Shown here piece by piece: positions 1 through 8,065 of a stretch of DNA of 16,166 nucleotides (positions are counted from its first letter, which is position 1; every line of letters begins with the position of its first letter). The translations under genes and the position numbers were made by a program. A model generated the notes under the pieces. It saw only the letters and a list, made by a program, of their open reading frames with translations, searched no databases and was not told the origin of the DNA. This DNA is from CAZYVA01 sp964650695 (GTDB lineage Bacteria; Bacillota; Clostridia; Lachnospirales; Lachnospiraceae). The stretch spans positions 1 through 16,166 of the forward strand of contig CAZYVA010000040.1 in assembly GCA_964650695.1 (NCBI GenBank). Reading direction: 5' to 3'.

Positions 1-2
1 CG

Positions 3-497
3 GGAGCCTTTTACGGCTATTTTTCCAGCAAGGAGGCTCTGTTCGCCTCCATTGTAGAGCCGCATGCCGCTATATTAATGAGCAAATTCGTGGATGCGCA
101 GATTTCCTTTTCCGAACTTCCCGCGGAGGAACAGCCGGAACACATGGGTGTGGAATCCAGCGCTTACATCCATTGGATGGTGGGCTATGTCTGCCAACAC
201 AGGGAACCGGTAAAGCTGCTCTTGTGCAGCGCAGAAGGTACTGGCTATGAAAACTTTATCCATAACATGGTGGAGCTGGAAGTGGAAAGCACCTTTCAAT
301 ACATGGAGACGCTCCGCAGCCTGGGACAAAGCATTCCTGTATTAAGCCCGTCTCTGTGCCATATCATTGCCAGCGCTATGCTGAGCGGCCTCGTCGAGAT
401 CGTGGTCCACGATATTCCCCAGGAACAGGCTATGCGGGATGTGGAGCAGCTTCGCGCTTTCTATACCGCTGGATGGCTGAAACTGATGTCGCCCTGA
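3..497 (+). CDS. TetR/AcrR-family transcriptional regulator, 5'-truncated by window edge
   Basis: This is the C-terminal 164 residues or so of a TetR-type repressor. The reading frame is open from the first bases, and the residues before the first in-frame ATG (position 78) read GAFYGYFSSKEALFASIVE. That is the characteristic end of the TetR helix-turn-helix (recognition helix plus the 'F..K..L' helix 4), so the real start lies upstream of the window and the ATG at 78 is internal. The family is usually about 190-210 residues, so roughly 30-40 N-terminal residues are missing. The remainder is a helical ligand-binding domain with no ligand-specific motif that I recognise. The gene lies 139 bases upstream of, and co-oriented with, an ABC exporter pair, with a perfect inverted repeat in between. 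It is therefore probably the local regulator of that exporter and perhaps of itself. Family assignment is good; the ligand is unknown. Confidence 0.85.
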   Translation, partial: GAFYGYFSSKEALFASIVEPHAAILMSKFVDAQISFSELPAEEQPEHMGVESSAYIHWMVGYVCQHREPVKLLLCSAEGTGYENFIHNMVELEVESTFQYMETLRSLGQSIPVLSPSLCHIIASAMLSGLVEIVVHDIPQEQAMRDVEQLRAFYTAGWLKLMSP

Positions 498-585
498 CTG
501 CGCCTGCTGAAGCGGTGATAGGCATGATGCGCCCTGTCCCTTGTACAAACCAGGCGCTCATAAAATTTTTATTTTTTTTACTTAA

Positions 586-605
586 TGGTTAGTTTATGCT
601 AACCA
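586..605. promoter_or_regulatory. Candidate TetR operator: perfect inverted repeat upstream of ABC exporter genes
   Basis: TGGTTAG (586-592) and CTAACCA (599-605) form a perfect 7+7 inverted repeat with a 6-base spacer, TTTATG. The 20-bp size is typical for TetR-family operators. It ends 31 bases before the ABC start codon. A weak -10-like TATGCT (595-600) lies inside it, so bound repressor could block transcription. No convincing -35 was seen: the upstream stretch is a T-rich tract. The binding role is inferred from position and symmetry. Confidence 0.55.
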
Positions 606-636
606 ACAATTTTTTACCATTTAAGGAGGTCATTCA

Positions 637-2439
637 ATGAAAGAGGAAAAAAGAAGCGACGTGGCCGTCCTGCTGGAATATGCAGGAAGCCGCAAGTGCC
701 TGACATTTTTAGGGCTGGCTTTGTCGGCAGTGTCCATGCTCTTTAGCATGGCGCCCTACATCTGCATCTGGCTGGCGGCCCGTGATCTGATCAAGGCGGC
801 GCCGGAATGGGCGCAGGCGCGGAACGTTTCCATGTATGGCTGGATAGCCTTTGCGTTTGCAGTGGGCGGCATTGCCCTGTATTTTGCTGGCCTGATGTGT
901 ACCCATCTGGCCGCTTTCCGCACGGCGTCCAACATACGCAAACAAGGGGTTGCCCACGTGATAAACGCGCCCCTTGGGTATTTTGATGCCAACGCTTCCG
1001 GCTTGATCCGCGGGCGGCTGGATGCGGCGGCAGCCGACACCGAAACGCTGCTGGCGCATAACCTGGCGGACATCGTTGGCACGGGCGTGCTGTTTGTGTC
1101 CATGCTGGTGCTGATGTTTCTTTTTGACTGGCGGATGGGGGCGGCATGCCTGTTGGCGGCGGTCATTTCGGTGATCGCGATGTTCTCCATGATGGGAGGC
1201 AAAAACGCTAAACTGATGGCGGAATACCAGGCGGCCCAGGATCGCATGACAAAAGCGGGGACCGAATATGTGAGGGGGATCCCCGTCGTGAAAATATTCC
1301 AGCAGACGGTCTACTCGTTCAAGGCGTTCCAGGAGGCCATCGAGGATTACAGCAATAAAGCTGAATATTATCAGGCGGATGTATGCTGTATGCCGCAGTC
1401 TGTCAATTTAACCTTTACCGAAGGGGCGTTTGTGTTCCTGGTCCCGGCAGCCCTGTTCCTTGCCCCAGGCGTATGGGCGGACGGCGGCCTGGCCGGATTC
1501 GTTACCGATTTTGCGTTTTACGCCGTATTCTCAGCCATTATTTCAACCGCGCTTGCGAAAATCATGTTTGCCTCTTCCGGCATGATGCTGGCAAGCACCG
1601 CTTTGGGGCGTATCAGCCAGGTGATGGAGGCGCCTGTCCTGGAAGCGCCTGCCCATCCGCAGATGCCCCATAATAACAAAGTAGAATTGAAAGACGTAAG
1701 TTTCACCTACAACGGCGCAAAGGACCCGGCCCTCTCCCATGTGTCCTTTACAGCAGAACCGGGCCAGACCGTAGCGCTGGTAGGGCCGTCCGGCGGCGGC
1801 AAGACAACGGCGGCCAGTTTGATCCCCCGCTTCTGGGATGCGACGTCCGGCACGGTGGAAGTCGGCGGGGTCTGTGTTGCCAGGATCGACCCGCACGTCC
1901 TGATGGACCAGGTAGCGTTCGTATTCCAAAATAGCCACCTGTTCAAAGCATCCATCCTGGAAAATGTCCGTGCCTCCCGCCCGGAAGCGGCCAGAGAAGA
2001 TGTGATGGCCGCGCTGATGGCCGCCCAGTGCAAAGATATTCTTGATAAGCTGCCGGAGGGCCTTGATACGCAGATCGGGACCGAAGGGACCTATCTCTCC
2101 GGCGGCGAGCAACAGCGTATCATACTGGCCAGGGCCATTTTGAAGGACGCTCCCATCGTGGTACTGGATGAGGCCACTGCCTTTGCCGACCCTGAGAATG
2201 AGGTCCTGATCCAGAAAGCTTTCGCCACGCTGACGAAGGGCCGCACGGTTATCATGATTGCCCACCGCCTTTCCACAGTTGTGGGCGCGGATAAAATCAT
2301 CGTTCTGGAGGAAGGGCGTATCGTCGAGCAAGGCACGCATGCTAAGCTGGCTGCATCCGGAGGGCTGTATGCCCGGATGTGGGCGGACTATAACAAGGCG
2401 GTCCAGTGGAAAATCACAAGCGAAAAGGAGGCGGAATAA
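637..2439 (+). CDS. ABC exporter half-transporter, permease-ATPase fusion (YbtP/IrtA-like)
   Basis: A 600-residue half-transporter with a membrane domain (about residues 20-325) and a C-terminal nucleotide-binding domain (about 348-580). The membrane domain has hydrophobic segments near 22-45, 68-90, 145-185 and 260-310. In the ATPase, the Walker A is GPSGGGKTT (383-391), the Q-loop glutamine is Q431, the signature is LSGGE (487-491), the Walker B ends in D511-E512 and the switch histidine is H543. The Walker A variant GGGKTT and the D-loop AFADPENE, instead of the usual SALD type, are features I associate with the YbtP/YbtQ and IrtA/IrtB group, many of which handle metal-chelate compounds. 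That substrate link is only suggestive here. The start is supported by TAAGGAGGT at 622-630. The stop TAA directly abuts the ATG of the next gene, so the two are translationally coupled and probably form a heterodimer in the cytoplasmic membrane. Confidence 0.87.
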   Translation: MKEEKRSDVAVLLEYAGSRKCLTFLGLALSAVSMLFSMAPYICIWLAARDLIKAAPEWAQARNVSMYGWIAFAFAVGGIALYFAGLMCTHLAAFRTASNIRKQGVAHVINAPLGYFDANASGLIRGRLDAAAADTETLLAHNLADIVGTGVLFVSMLVLMFLFDWRMGAACLLAAVISVIAMFSMMGGKNAKLMAEYQAAQDRMTKAGTEYVRGIPVVKIFQQTVYSFKAFQEAIEDYSNKAEYYQADVCCMPQSVNLTFTEGAFVFLVPAALFLAPGVWADGGLAGFVTDFAFYAVFSAIISTALAKIMFASSGMMLASTALGRISQVMEAPVLEAPAHPQMPHNNKVELKDVSFTYNGAKDPALSHVSFTAEPGQTVALVGPSGGGKTTAASLIPRFWDATSGTVEVGGVCVARIDPHVLMDQVAFVFQNSHLFKASILENVRASRPEAAREDVMAALMAAQCKDILDKLPEGLDTQIGTEGTYLSGGEQQRIILARAILKDAPIVVLDEATAFADPENEVLIQKAFATLTKGRTVIMIAHRLSTVVGADKIIVLEEGRIVEQGTHAKLAASGGLYARMWADYNKAVQWKITSEKEAE

Positions 2440-4185
2440 ATGTTTGGGAAGAATTTTCAGCGAAAATATGCCCTGACGGATCAAGGCGTCCGGAACACAA
2501 AAAAAGGCGCTTTCTGGACTGTGATCGTCAATCTGGTTGTCATGGGCGGCGTCAGCATTCTGTATCTGGTGATGTCTGGCTTTATGGGGACTCTGACGGA
2601 GGGAAAAGCGCTCCCCGCCCCATTGCCTGTGATCGGGCTCCTCATCCTCTTTGTGCTTTTGTCCTTCGTGACCCATTTGCAGCAGTACAAGGCTACTTAT
2701 GGGCTGGTGTATAATGAGGTCAAAACGACACGTCTTAATCTGGCGGAACGGCTCCGCAAGCTCCCGCTGGGGTATTTTGGCAAACGGGATTTGGCAGATT
2801 TAACCGAAACCATCATGGGGGACGTCAATCGGATGGAACATATCTGGTCGCATGTGCTTGGGTATCTGTACGGCGCATACCTCTCTACGGCCGTCATCGC
2901 CGTGTGCCTGCTGGCCTATGACTGGCGGCTGGCCATTGCCTGCCTGTGGGGCGTGCCGGTGGCTTTTGGGCTGCTGTTTGGCAGCCGTAAGCTTTCCACC
3001 CGCAATGCCGGACGGATGAAGAAAGCCGCCGTCCAGGTATCGGATGGGATCCAGGAAGCGTTGGAAAATGTCAGGGAGATCCGTGCCTCGAACCAGGAGG
3101 AGCGGTATCTGGACGGGCTGAACCGGAAGATCGATGAACAGGAACGGATCACGATCCAGGGGGAGTTGGGGACCGGCCTTTTTGTCAATGCCGCCAGCGT
3201 GATCATGCGTCTGGGCGTGGCAACGACCATCCTTGTGGGGGCGGATTTGATTCTGTCAGGCAGCATTGATTTCATGCTTTTGTTCCTTTTTCTGCTTGTC
3301 ATCACCCGTGTCTACGCTCCTTTTGACCAAAGCCTGGCGCTGGTCGCGGAATTGTTTGTTTCCCAGGTGTCGGCTGACCGTATGAATGAAATCTATGACA
3401 CGCCGGCTGCGGAGGGTGTGGAGAGATTTGAGCCAAAAGGACACGATATTGTCTTTGAGCATGTGGTGTTTTCTTATGATGAAAAAGTAGTCCTGCATGA
3501 TGTGAGCTTTACCGCTAAAGAGGGCGAGGTCACAGCGTTGGTGGGCCCTTCCGGTTCCGGTAAAAGCACTTGCGCCCGGCTTGCCGCAAGGCTGTGGGAC
3601 ATTTCCAAAGGTGTGATCCGCTCAGGCGGCGTGGATATTTCTACCGTAGACCCGGAAGTACTGATGCGTGATTATTCCATGGTGTTCCAGGATGTGGTGC
3701 TGTTCGATGATACCGTGATGGAAAACATCCGCCTCGGCAGGCGTGGCGCAACGGATGAGGAAGTGCGTGCCGCGGCCAAAGCGGCCAATTGCGATGAATT
3801 CATCCATCGGCTCCCCCAGGGCTATGGCACCCTCATCGGAGAAAACGGGGCGAAGCTTTCCGGCGGTGAACGCCAGCGCATCTCGATTGCCAGGGCATTA
3901 TTAAAGGACGCGCCCATTGTCCTGCTGGACGAGGCCACCGCCAGCCTGGACGTGGAAAATGAATCGAAAGTACAGGGAGCGCTTTCCCGGCTGCTGGCAG
4001 GGAAGACCGTACTGGTCATTGCCCACCGGATGCGTACCGTGGAACAAGCGGATAAAATCGTTGTCCTGGCAGATGGCCGGGTCGTGGAAGAAGGGACACC
4101 CGCGCAACTGATGGACAGAAACGGCCTCTTCCGGCGCATGGTAAAGCTGCAGCGGCAAAGCGCCGGGTGGCAGCTCAACGAATGA
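2440..4185 (+). CDS. ABC exporter half-transporter, partner of the preceding gene (YbtQ/IrtB-like)
   Basis: A 581-residue permease-ATPase fusion. The membrane domain covers about residues 25-310, with hydrophobic segments near 27-50, 62-80, 143-182 and 250-290. The nucleotide-binding domain covers about 336-575. Visible motifs are Walker A GPSGSGKST (369-377), Q-loop Q417, LSGGE (473-477), Walker B ending D497-E498, D-loop ASLDVENE, and switch H529. All catalytic positions are canonical. A strong AAGGAGG (2425-2431) lies within the end of the upstream gene, eight bases before this ATG, and the upstream stop codon is immediately adjacent. The two proteins are similar in size but diverged in sequence, as expected for the halves of a heterodimeric exporter. 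Substrate is unknown; a drug, peptide or metallophore would all be compatible with TetR control. Confidence 0.87.
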   Translation: MFGKNFQRKYALTDQGVRNTKKGAFWTVIVNLVVMGGVSILYLVMSGFMGTLTEGKALPAPLPVIGLLILFVLLSFVTHLQQYKATYGLVYNEVKTTRLNLAERLRKLPLGYFGKRDLADLTETIMGDVNRMEHIWSHVLGYLYGAYLSTAVIAVCLLAYDWRLAIACLWGVPVAFGLLFGSRKLSTRNAGRMKKAAVQVSDGIQEALENVREIRASNQEERYLDGLNRKIDEQERITIQGELGTGLFVNAASVIMRLGVATTILVGADLILSGSIDFMLLFLFLLVITRVYAPFDQSLALVAELFVSQVSADRMNEIYDTPAAEGVERFEPKGHDIVFEHVVFSYDEKVVLHDVSFTAKEGEVTALVGPSGSGKSTCARLAARLWDISKGVIRSGGVDISTVDPEVLMRDYSMVFQDVVLFDDTVMENIRLGRRGATDEEVRAAAKAANCDEFIHRLPQGYGTLIGENGAKLSGGERQRISIARALLKDAPIVLLDEATASLDVENESKVQGALSRLLAGKTVLVIAHRMRTVEQADKIVVLADGRVVEEGTPAQLMDRNGLFRRMVKLQRQSAGWQLNE

Positions 4186-4218
4186 TGTCCGCACGCTGCT
4201 GTTGGATCACTTTCTCAC

Positions 4219-4243
4219 GGAATGCCCAGGAAATGGGCATTCC
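4219..4243. terminator. Perfect 10-bp hairpin between convergent genes
   Basis: GGAATGCCCA (4219-4228), loop GGAAA, then TGGGCATTCC (4234-4243) form a perfect 10-bp stem. It lies in the 74-base gap between the ends of the ABC exporter operon and the convergent beta-galactosidase gene. Neither strand has a T-run after the stem, so it is not a classical intrinsic terminator. It may still act as a bidirectional transcription or mRNA-end structure. Confidence 0.45.
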
Positions 4244-4259
4244 AGGCCATTCCCGGCAT

Positions 4260-6284
4260 CTACGCTTCCTCCAATAGGATAAGATCCCATTCTTTTATGG
4301 CGATGGTTTCTTCTTTTTGATACTGTTTCCGATCCAGTAAATTCACCGCTTTTTCGAAAGGACAGACCACCCGTTTTTCTTCATCGCTGTAATTCATGAT
4401 ATAGTGAAGCCGCTTCCCCGCTTCGTTCCTGCCGCTTCTGATAATGACGGGCCATGCTGCTCTTATTTTTCCTGCGCTTCCTGCATTTACAAGCAAGCCG
4501 GTGTCCTTGAGACCTTCCAGAGCCATTTTATAGATTTCCTTCAAATTGTCTTTATCGGTATAGCAGCCGATATAAAAGGCATACCCGTTCCCGTAAGCAT
4601 TACGGGTGGCTGCCGCGTATTTCCCCCAGTATTTATGATCGTACTGCCAGATCGTCTCGGCTGTGTCCGTCTCCAGCAGCTCCATGAAATAGCGGACGGG
4701 CTTTCCCGCTGCTTTTGCCGTCCCCGGCGCTGTAAACTGGTGATGGTGGATCCCGAAACAGGAATGCAGCATATGGGGCTGCCTGTCATGATAAACGCTG
4801 CTCTGCTCATCCGCCGCAAAGGATTTAAAGGAACTGATCAGGATGCCCCCGTCCCTCACAAAATGGTCCAGCTTCTTTAACATCTCCTCTGAAACACAAT
4901 ATAACGCTGGCGTAAGGATCGTCTGGTAGCGCGTTGGTTCCAGCGCCTGTACATCCACGACGTCGCACTCAACATTGCATTCATACAAGCTGTCATACAT
5001 CCACCGTACCACGTCATTATAGCTTAGATCCTTATCAATCGGGAACCACTGCAGCGCCGTCAATGAAAGATTATCCACAACAAGCGCGACGCGGTTCTCT
5101 TTCCTGATCCTCAAATGCCTTGCGCCGATTTCTTTCCACTCCTGTCCAATCCGGCAGATTTCCCTATAGACAGCGTTTGGTTCCAAATCATGGCTTAAAA
5201 TCCCTTTCCAGTAAGTTTCATAGCCATTATGGATGGAATGCCAGTTCCAGTACAGCGCCCCTGCCGCCCCGCTTGCCAGGTGGCTGTAAGCCTGGAGCCT
5301 GAGCTGCCCCGGATAAGGAGTCCAGTTTTTAAACCCTTGCGCCTGCATTTCCAGCACAAGATAAGGGTTTTGTTTCAGGCAGCGGATCTCATCCCCGCCA
5401 AAGGCTATTTCGGCTCCCGTCAGTTCATCCTGGGTCGGATGGTAAATATCCGCACCGGCTATCGTCACCGCCGCCGACGCCTCATAATGGTCCATATCCG
5501 GCTGTACGCCGTAGGAATAGCCATCCTGCGCGATTTCCGCCCCGAATTTTTTCCATTCAAAATCGAAATTATGGGTAATAAACTGATCCTCGGTTTTGTA
5601 TTCCAGGACGATCCCTGCCAGCCATTTCAGATAATCCGCCGCCATAGACCGCTGGAACGCGGAAAACGCACCCGCCAGGCCGCCATTGCAGCATCCCCGC
5701 AGATCCGGAAAATCATCCCAGGAATGGATCGCATTGCTCCAGAAATCAAGATGGAACGCCTGGTTCAGCGCGTGGGTGGTCCCATACTTCTCCTTCAGGG
5801 AAGAGACAAACGATTCCTGCATATATCTGCCAAAATTTCCATAATGCTTTGTTTCGTTATCGATCTGGAACCCGATGACGGATGGGTGCCTTGCCGTATG
5901 CTCCAGCAGCTTCCGGATGACGCGTTCCGCATGGAAACGGAACAGCGGATGCATGATGTCCACGAGCTGGCGCGCTCCGTAAAACGCCCTTCCTTCCTTT
6001 CCTTCCACCATGATTTCCGGATCCTTTTTGGCAAGCCAGGACGGGACCGCATAGGTTGGTGTTCCTATGATCACGGACATTTTTTCCTGCCCGGCCACTT
6101 TTAATACGCGGTCGATATAAGAAAAATCCCAAGTCCCATCCTCTGGTTCTAGCGTACTCCATGTCGATTCCGCAATCCGCAGCGTGTTCATCCCCGCCGT
6201 TTTCATCATCCGTATGTCTTTTTCCAGTCTGTCATACGGCATATATTCCGGGTAATATGCCGTACCGAATAACAATTCCCGCAT
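4260..6284 (-). CDS. Beta-galactosidase, glycoside hydrolase family 42, cytoplasmic
   Basis: A 674-residue retaining beta-galactosidase that removes terminal beta-galactose. The N-terminal TIM barrel starts with FGTAYYPEYMP (about residues 6-16) and continues with the family-typical TLRIAESTWSTLEPEDG. The acid/base is E144 in FQIDNE and the likely nucleophile is E312 in LVLEMQ; the spacing fits GH42. A typical GH42 YWNWHS segment follows near 363. After the barrel come a trimerisation-like domain (about 390-600) and a short C-terminal beta domain. No signal peptide is visible, so substrate must be imported. The cysteine cluster that binds zinc in some GH42 enzymes is absent; the segment after the acid/base reads NETKHYGNF. 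The start ATG at 6284 is preceded by GGGAAAGGGG with suitable spacing. The gene lies 93 bases downstream of a co-oriented symporter gene with no terminator between them, suggesting co-transcription. The natural substrate (galactan fragments, lactose or host glycans) cannot be decided. Confidence 0.9.
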   Translation of the reverse strand: MRELLFGTAYYPEYMPYDRLEKDIRMMKTAGMNTLRIAESTWSTLEPEDGTWDFSYIDRVLKVAGQEKMSVIIGTPTYAVPSWLAKKDPEIMVEGKEGRAFYGARQLVDIMHPLFRFHAERVIRKLLEHTARHPSVIGFQIDNETKHYGNFGRYMQESFVSSLKEKYGTTHALNQAFHLDFWSNAIHSWDDFPDLRGCCNGGLAGAFSAFQRSMAADYLKWLAGIVLEYKTEDQFITHNFDFEWKKFGAEIAQDGYSYGVQPDMDHYEASAAVTIAGADIYHPTQDELTGAEIAFGGDEIRCLKQNPYLVLEMQAQGFKNWTPYPGQLRLQAYSHLASGAAGALYWNWHSIHNGYETYWKGILSHDLEPNAVYREICRIGQEWKEIGARHLRIRKENRVALVVDNLSLTALQWFPIDKDLSYNDVVRWMYDSLYECNVECDVVDVQALEPTRYQTILTPALYCVSEEMLKKLDHFVRDGGILISSFKSFAADEQSSVYHDRQPHMLHSCFGIHHHQFTAPGTAKAAGKPVRYFMELLETDTAETIWQYDHKYWGKYAAATRNAYGNGYAFYIGCYTDKDNLKEIYKMALEGLKDTGLLVNAGSAGKIRAAWPVIIRSGRNEAGKRLHYIMNYSDEEKRVVCPFEKAVNLLDRKQYQKEETIAIKEWDLILLEEA

Positions 6285-6377
6285 GATAAACCCCTTTCCC
6301 GCCGGCTGCTGTTTCCGAAAGCAAGATCTCTTTTCCGTTTATTCTGTTTTTGGCGTTTTTTAAACCCCGTGTTTCAT

Positions 6378-7967
6378 TTAGGAATCCTCCAGCGAAGTCT
6401 TCCTCGTCGTCGTCACGGTTTCATCGTAACATGCAAAAATACGGTCCACCACTTCCCCATCCTGTTTTTTCGTGAACAAGCTGACGACCGGTACAATAAC
6501 CAGCCCGCCGACCATCGCCACGACACCGGAATTGATGGAAGATTGGAAAATATAGCCAAGCACCGGCCCCCATCCGCTGACATCCACCCCGCCAAGCGTG
6601 ATGAAAAGCTGGATCACCGCTACGCCGCACCCCCAGGCAAAGCAGGCCACGGCTGAAGCCTTCGTGATCCCTTTCCAGTACAGCCCATACATAAACGGCG
6701 CCAGGAACGCCCCGGCAAGCGCTCCCCAGGACACACCCATCATCTGCGCGATAAAGGTGACTTCCGGGTGTGCATCCTTAAAAATCGCGATCACAGCGGA
6801 AACAAGGATAAAAAACACAATAAAGATACGCATGACCGCTACCTGTTTCTTCTCCGTCATCTTCTGCCCGGACGCCGGCCCGATCACATCCAGCGTGAAT
6901 GTGGAACTGGAAGTCAGGACCAGCGAGGACAGCGTGGACATTGAAGCCGAAAGCACCAGCACGATGACCACCGCGATGACCACCGACGGCAACGTCGCAA
7001 GCATCGTCGGGACGATCGTATCGAACAGTGGTTTCCCGGTTGCTTCATTGATGATGACTTTATCGGCGTACAGCCGCCCGAAACCGCCGAGGAAATAACA
7101 GCCGCCCGCAACGATAATCGCGAACACCGTCGAAATCACCGTCCCTTTATGGATATCCTTTTCACTCTTGATCGCGTAAAATTTCCCAACCATCTGCGGC
7201 AGCCCCCAGGTACCGAGGGAAGTCAGTATGACCACAAACAAAAGCGCCAGCGGATCCGGCCCCAGGAATGCCGTGTAAGCCCCCTGCCAGCCTGCGTCCC
7301 CCGTCACCCCGGCCAGGGTTTTCGACGCACTTAAGAGCCCTCCGTTATCGGCAAGCACTGCCCCGATCACGGCACAGATGCCAAACAGCATAATGATCCC
7401 CTGGATGAAATCATTGATGGCCGTCGCCATATATCCGCCAAAAATCACATAGAACCCTGTGAGGACCGCCATCACCGCGATCACAGCCCAGTATGGGATC
7501 TCAAACACCAGGCCAAACAGACTGGAAAGCCCATTGTAAAGGGACGCCGTATAAGGAATCAGGAAAATAAACACGATCACAGACGCCGCTACTTTCAAGG
7601 AAACCGAATCAAACCGCTTCCCAAAAAAATCCGGCATCGTTTTGGCATCCAGGTGCTGCGTCATGACGCGTGTCCTCCTCCCCAGCACATTCCACGCCAG
7701 GAGCGACCCGATAAACGCATTCCCCAGGCCCGCCCATGTGGCCGCCATCCCGAAATTCCATCCAAACTGCCCGGCATAGCCGACAAAAATCACGGCCGAA
7801 AAATAAGACGTACCGAAAGCAAAGGCCGTCAGCCACGGGCCAACCTTCCTGCTCCCAAGCACGAATCCATTGACGTCAGCCGCATGCTTCCTGGAATAAA
7901 AGCCGACATAGATCATCACGGCAAAAAACACCACAAGCATGATCGTACATAGTATCTCTTTTGACAT
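6378..7967 (-). CDS. Sodium:solute symporter (SSS family)
   Basis: A 529-residue integral membrane protein with about 13 hydrophobic segments spread from residue 5 to 497, as in the LeuT-fold SSS family. Family signatures include GFYVIFGGYMATAINDFIQG (about 171-190), WGLPQMVGKFYAIKS (254-268), resembling the PutP/PanF segment, and the Na+-site helix SASMSTLSSLVLTSSS (340-355). I chose the ATG at 7967 because GGAGG lies eight bases upstream. The frame extends 17 codons further to a TTG at 8018, but that start has no ribosome binding site and would add a charged, non-membrane tail. The protein probably co-transports an organic solute with Na+. Its pairing with a cytoplasmic beta-galactosidase suggests a galactose-containing solute, but the sequence looks closer to PutP/PanF-type members, so the substrate is open. 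A promoter directly upstream is listed separately. Confidence 0.87.
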   Translation of the reverse strand: MSKEILCTIMLVVFFAVMIYVGFYSRKHAADVNGFVLGSRKVGPWLTAFAFGTSYFSAVIFVGYAGQFGWNFGMAATWAGLGNAFIGSLLAWNVLGRRTRVMTQHLDAKTMPDFFGKRFDSVSLKVAASVIVFIFLIPYTASLYNGLSSLFGLVFEIPYWAVIAVMAVLTGFYVIFGGYMATAINDFIQGIIMLFGICAVIGAVLADNGGLLSASKTLAGVTGDAGWQGAYTAFLGPDPLALLFVVILTSLGTWGLPQMVGKFYAIKSEKDIHKGTVISTVFAIIVAGGCYFLGGFGRLYADKVIINEATGKPLFDTIVPTMLATLPSVVIAVVIVLVLSASMSTLSSLVLTSSSTFTLDVIGPASGQKMTEKKQVAVMRIFIVFFILVSAVIAIFKDAHPEVTFIAQMMGVSWGALAGAFLAPFMYGLYWKGITKASAVACFAWGCGVAVIQLFITLGGVDVSGWGPVLGYIFQSSINSGVVAMVGGLVIVPVVSLFTKKQDGEVVDRIFACYDETVTTTRKTSLEDS

Positions 7968-8036
7968 TTCCCGTTCCTCCAAACCTGTTTTTTCACGCTT
8001 TAAACCGTTGCGCTTCAACGTATAAAAGTCAGTTTA

Positions 8037-8065
8037 AAGATAACAGAAAAAAAGAGGCTTGTCAA
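8037..8065 (-). promoter_or_regulatory. Sigma-A-type promoter for symporter and beta-galactosidase genes
   Basis: On the - strand, TTGACA (8065-8060) is followed after 17 bases by TATCTT (8042-8037). This is a perfect -35 with a 4/6 -10. It lies about 70 bases upstream of the symporter start. The -35 box overlaps the TGA stop codon (8064-8062) of the upstream histidine kinase gene. No terminator is visible between the kinase and this promoter, so read-through from the phosphate operon is also possible. Confidence 0.6.

Noticed and set aside
78..497. ATG at 78 as the start of the TetR-family gene
   Set aside because: The same frame is open upstream and encodes the end of the TetR DNA-binding domain, so the gene starts before the window.
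1543..2676. 377-codon open frame on the - strand opposite the ABC genes
   Set aside because: It lies entirely antisense to two clear ABC genes, has no recognisable domain, and is rich in His/Arg/Gln as expected for a shadow frame in GC-rich DNA.
5229..6104. 291-codon + strand frame inside the beta-galactosidase gene
   Set aside because: Antisense to the catalytic domain of a well-supported GH42 gene, with no family features.
7968..8018. 17-codon N-terminal extension of the symporter from a TTG
   Set aside because: No ribosome binding site, charged sequence, and a much better ATG at 7967 with GGAGG at eight bases.
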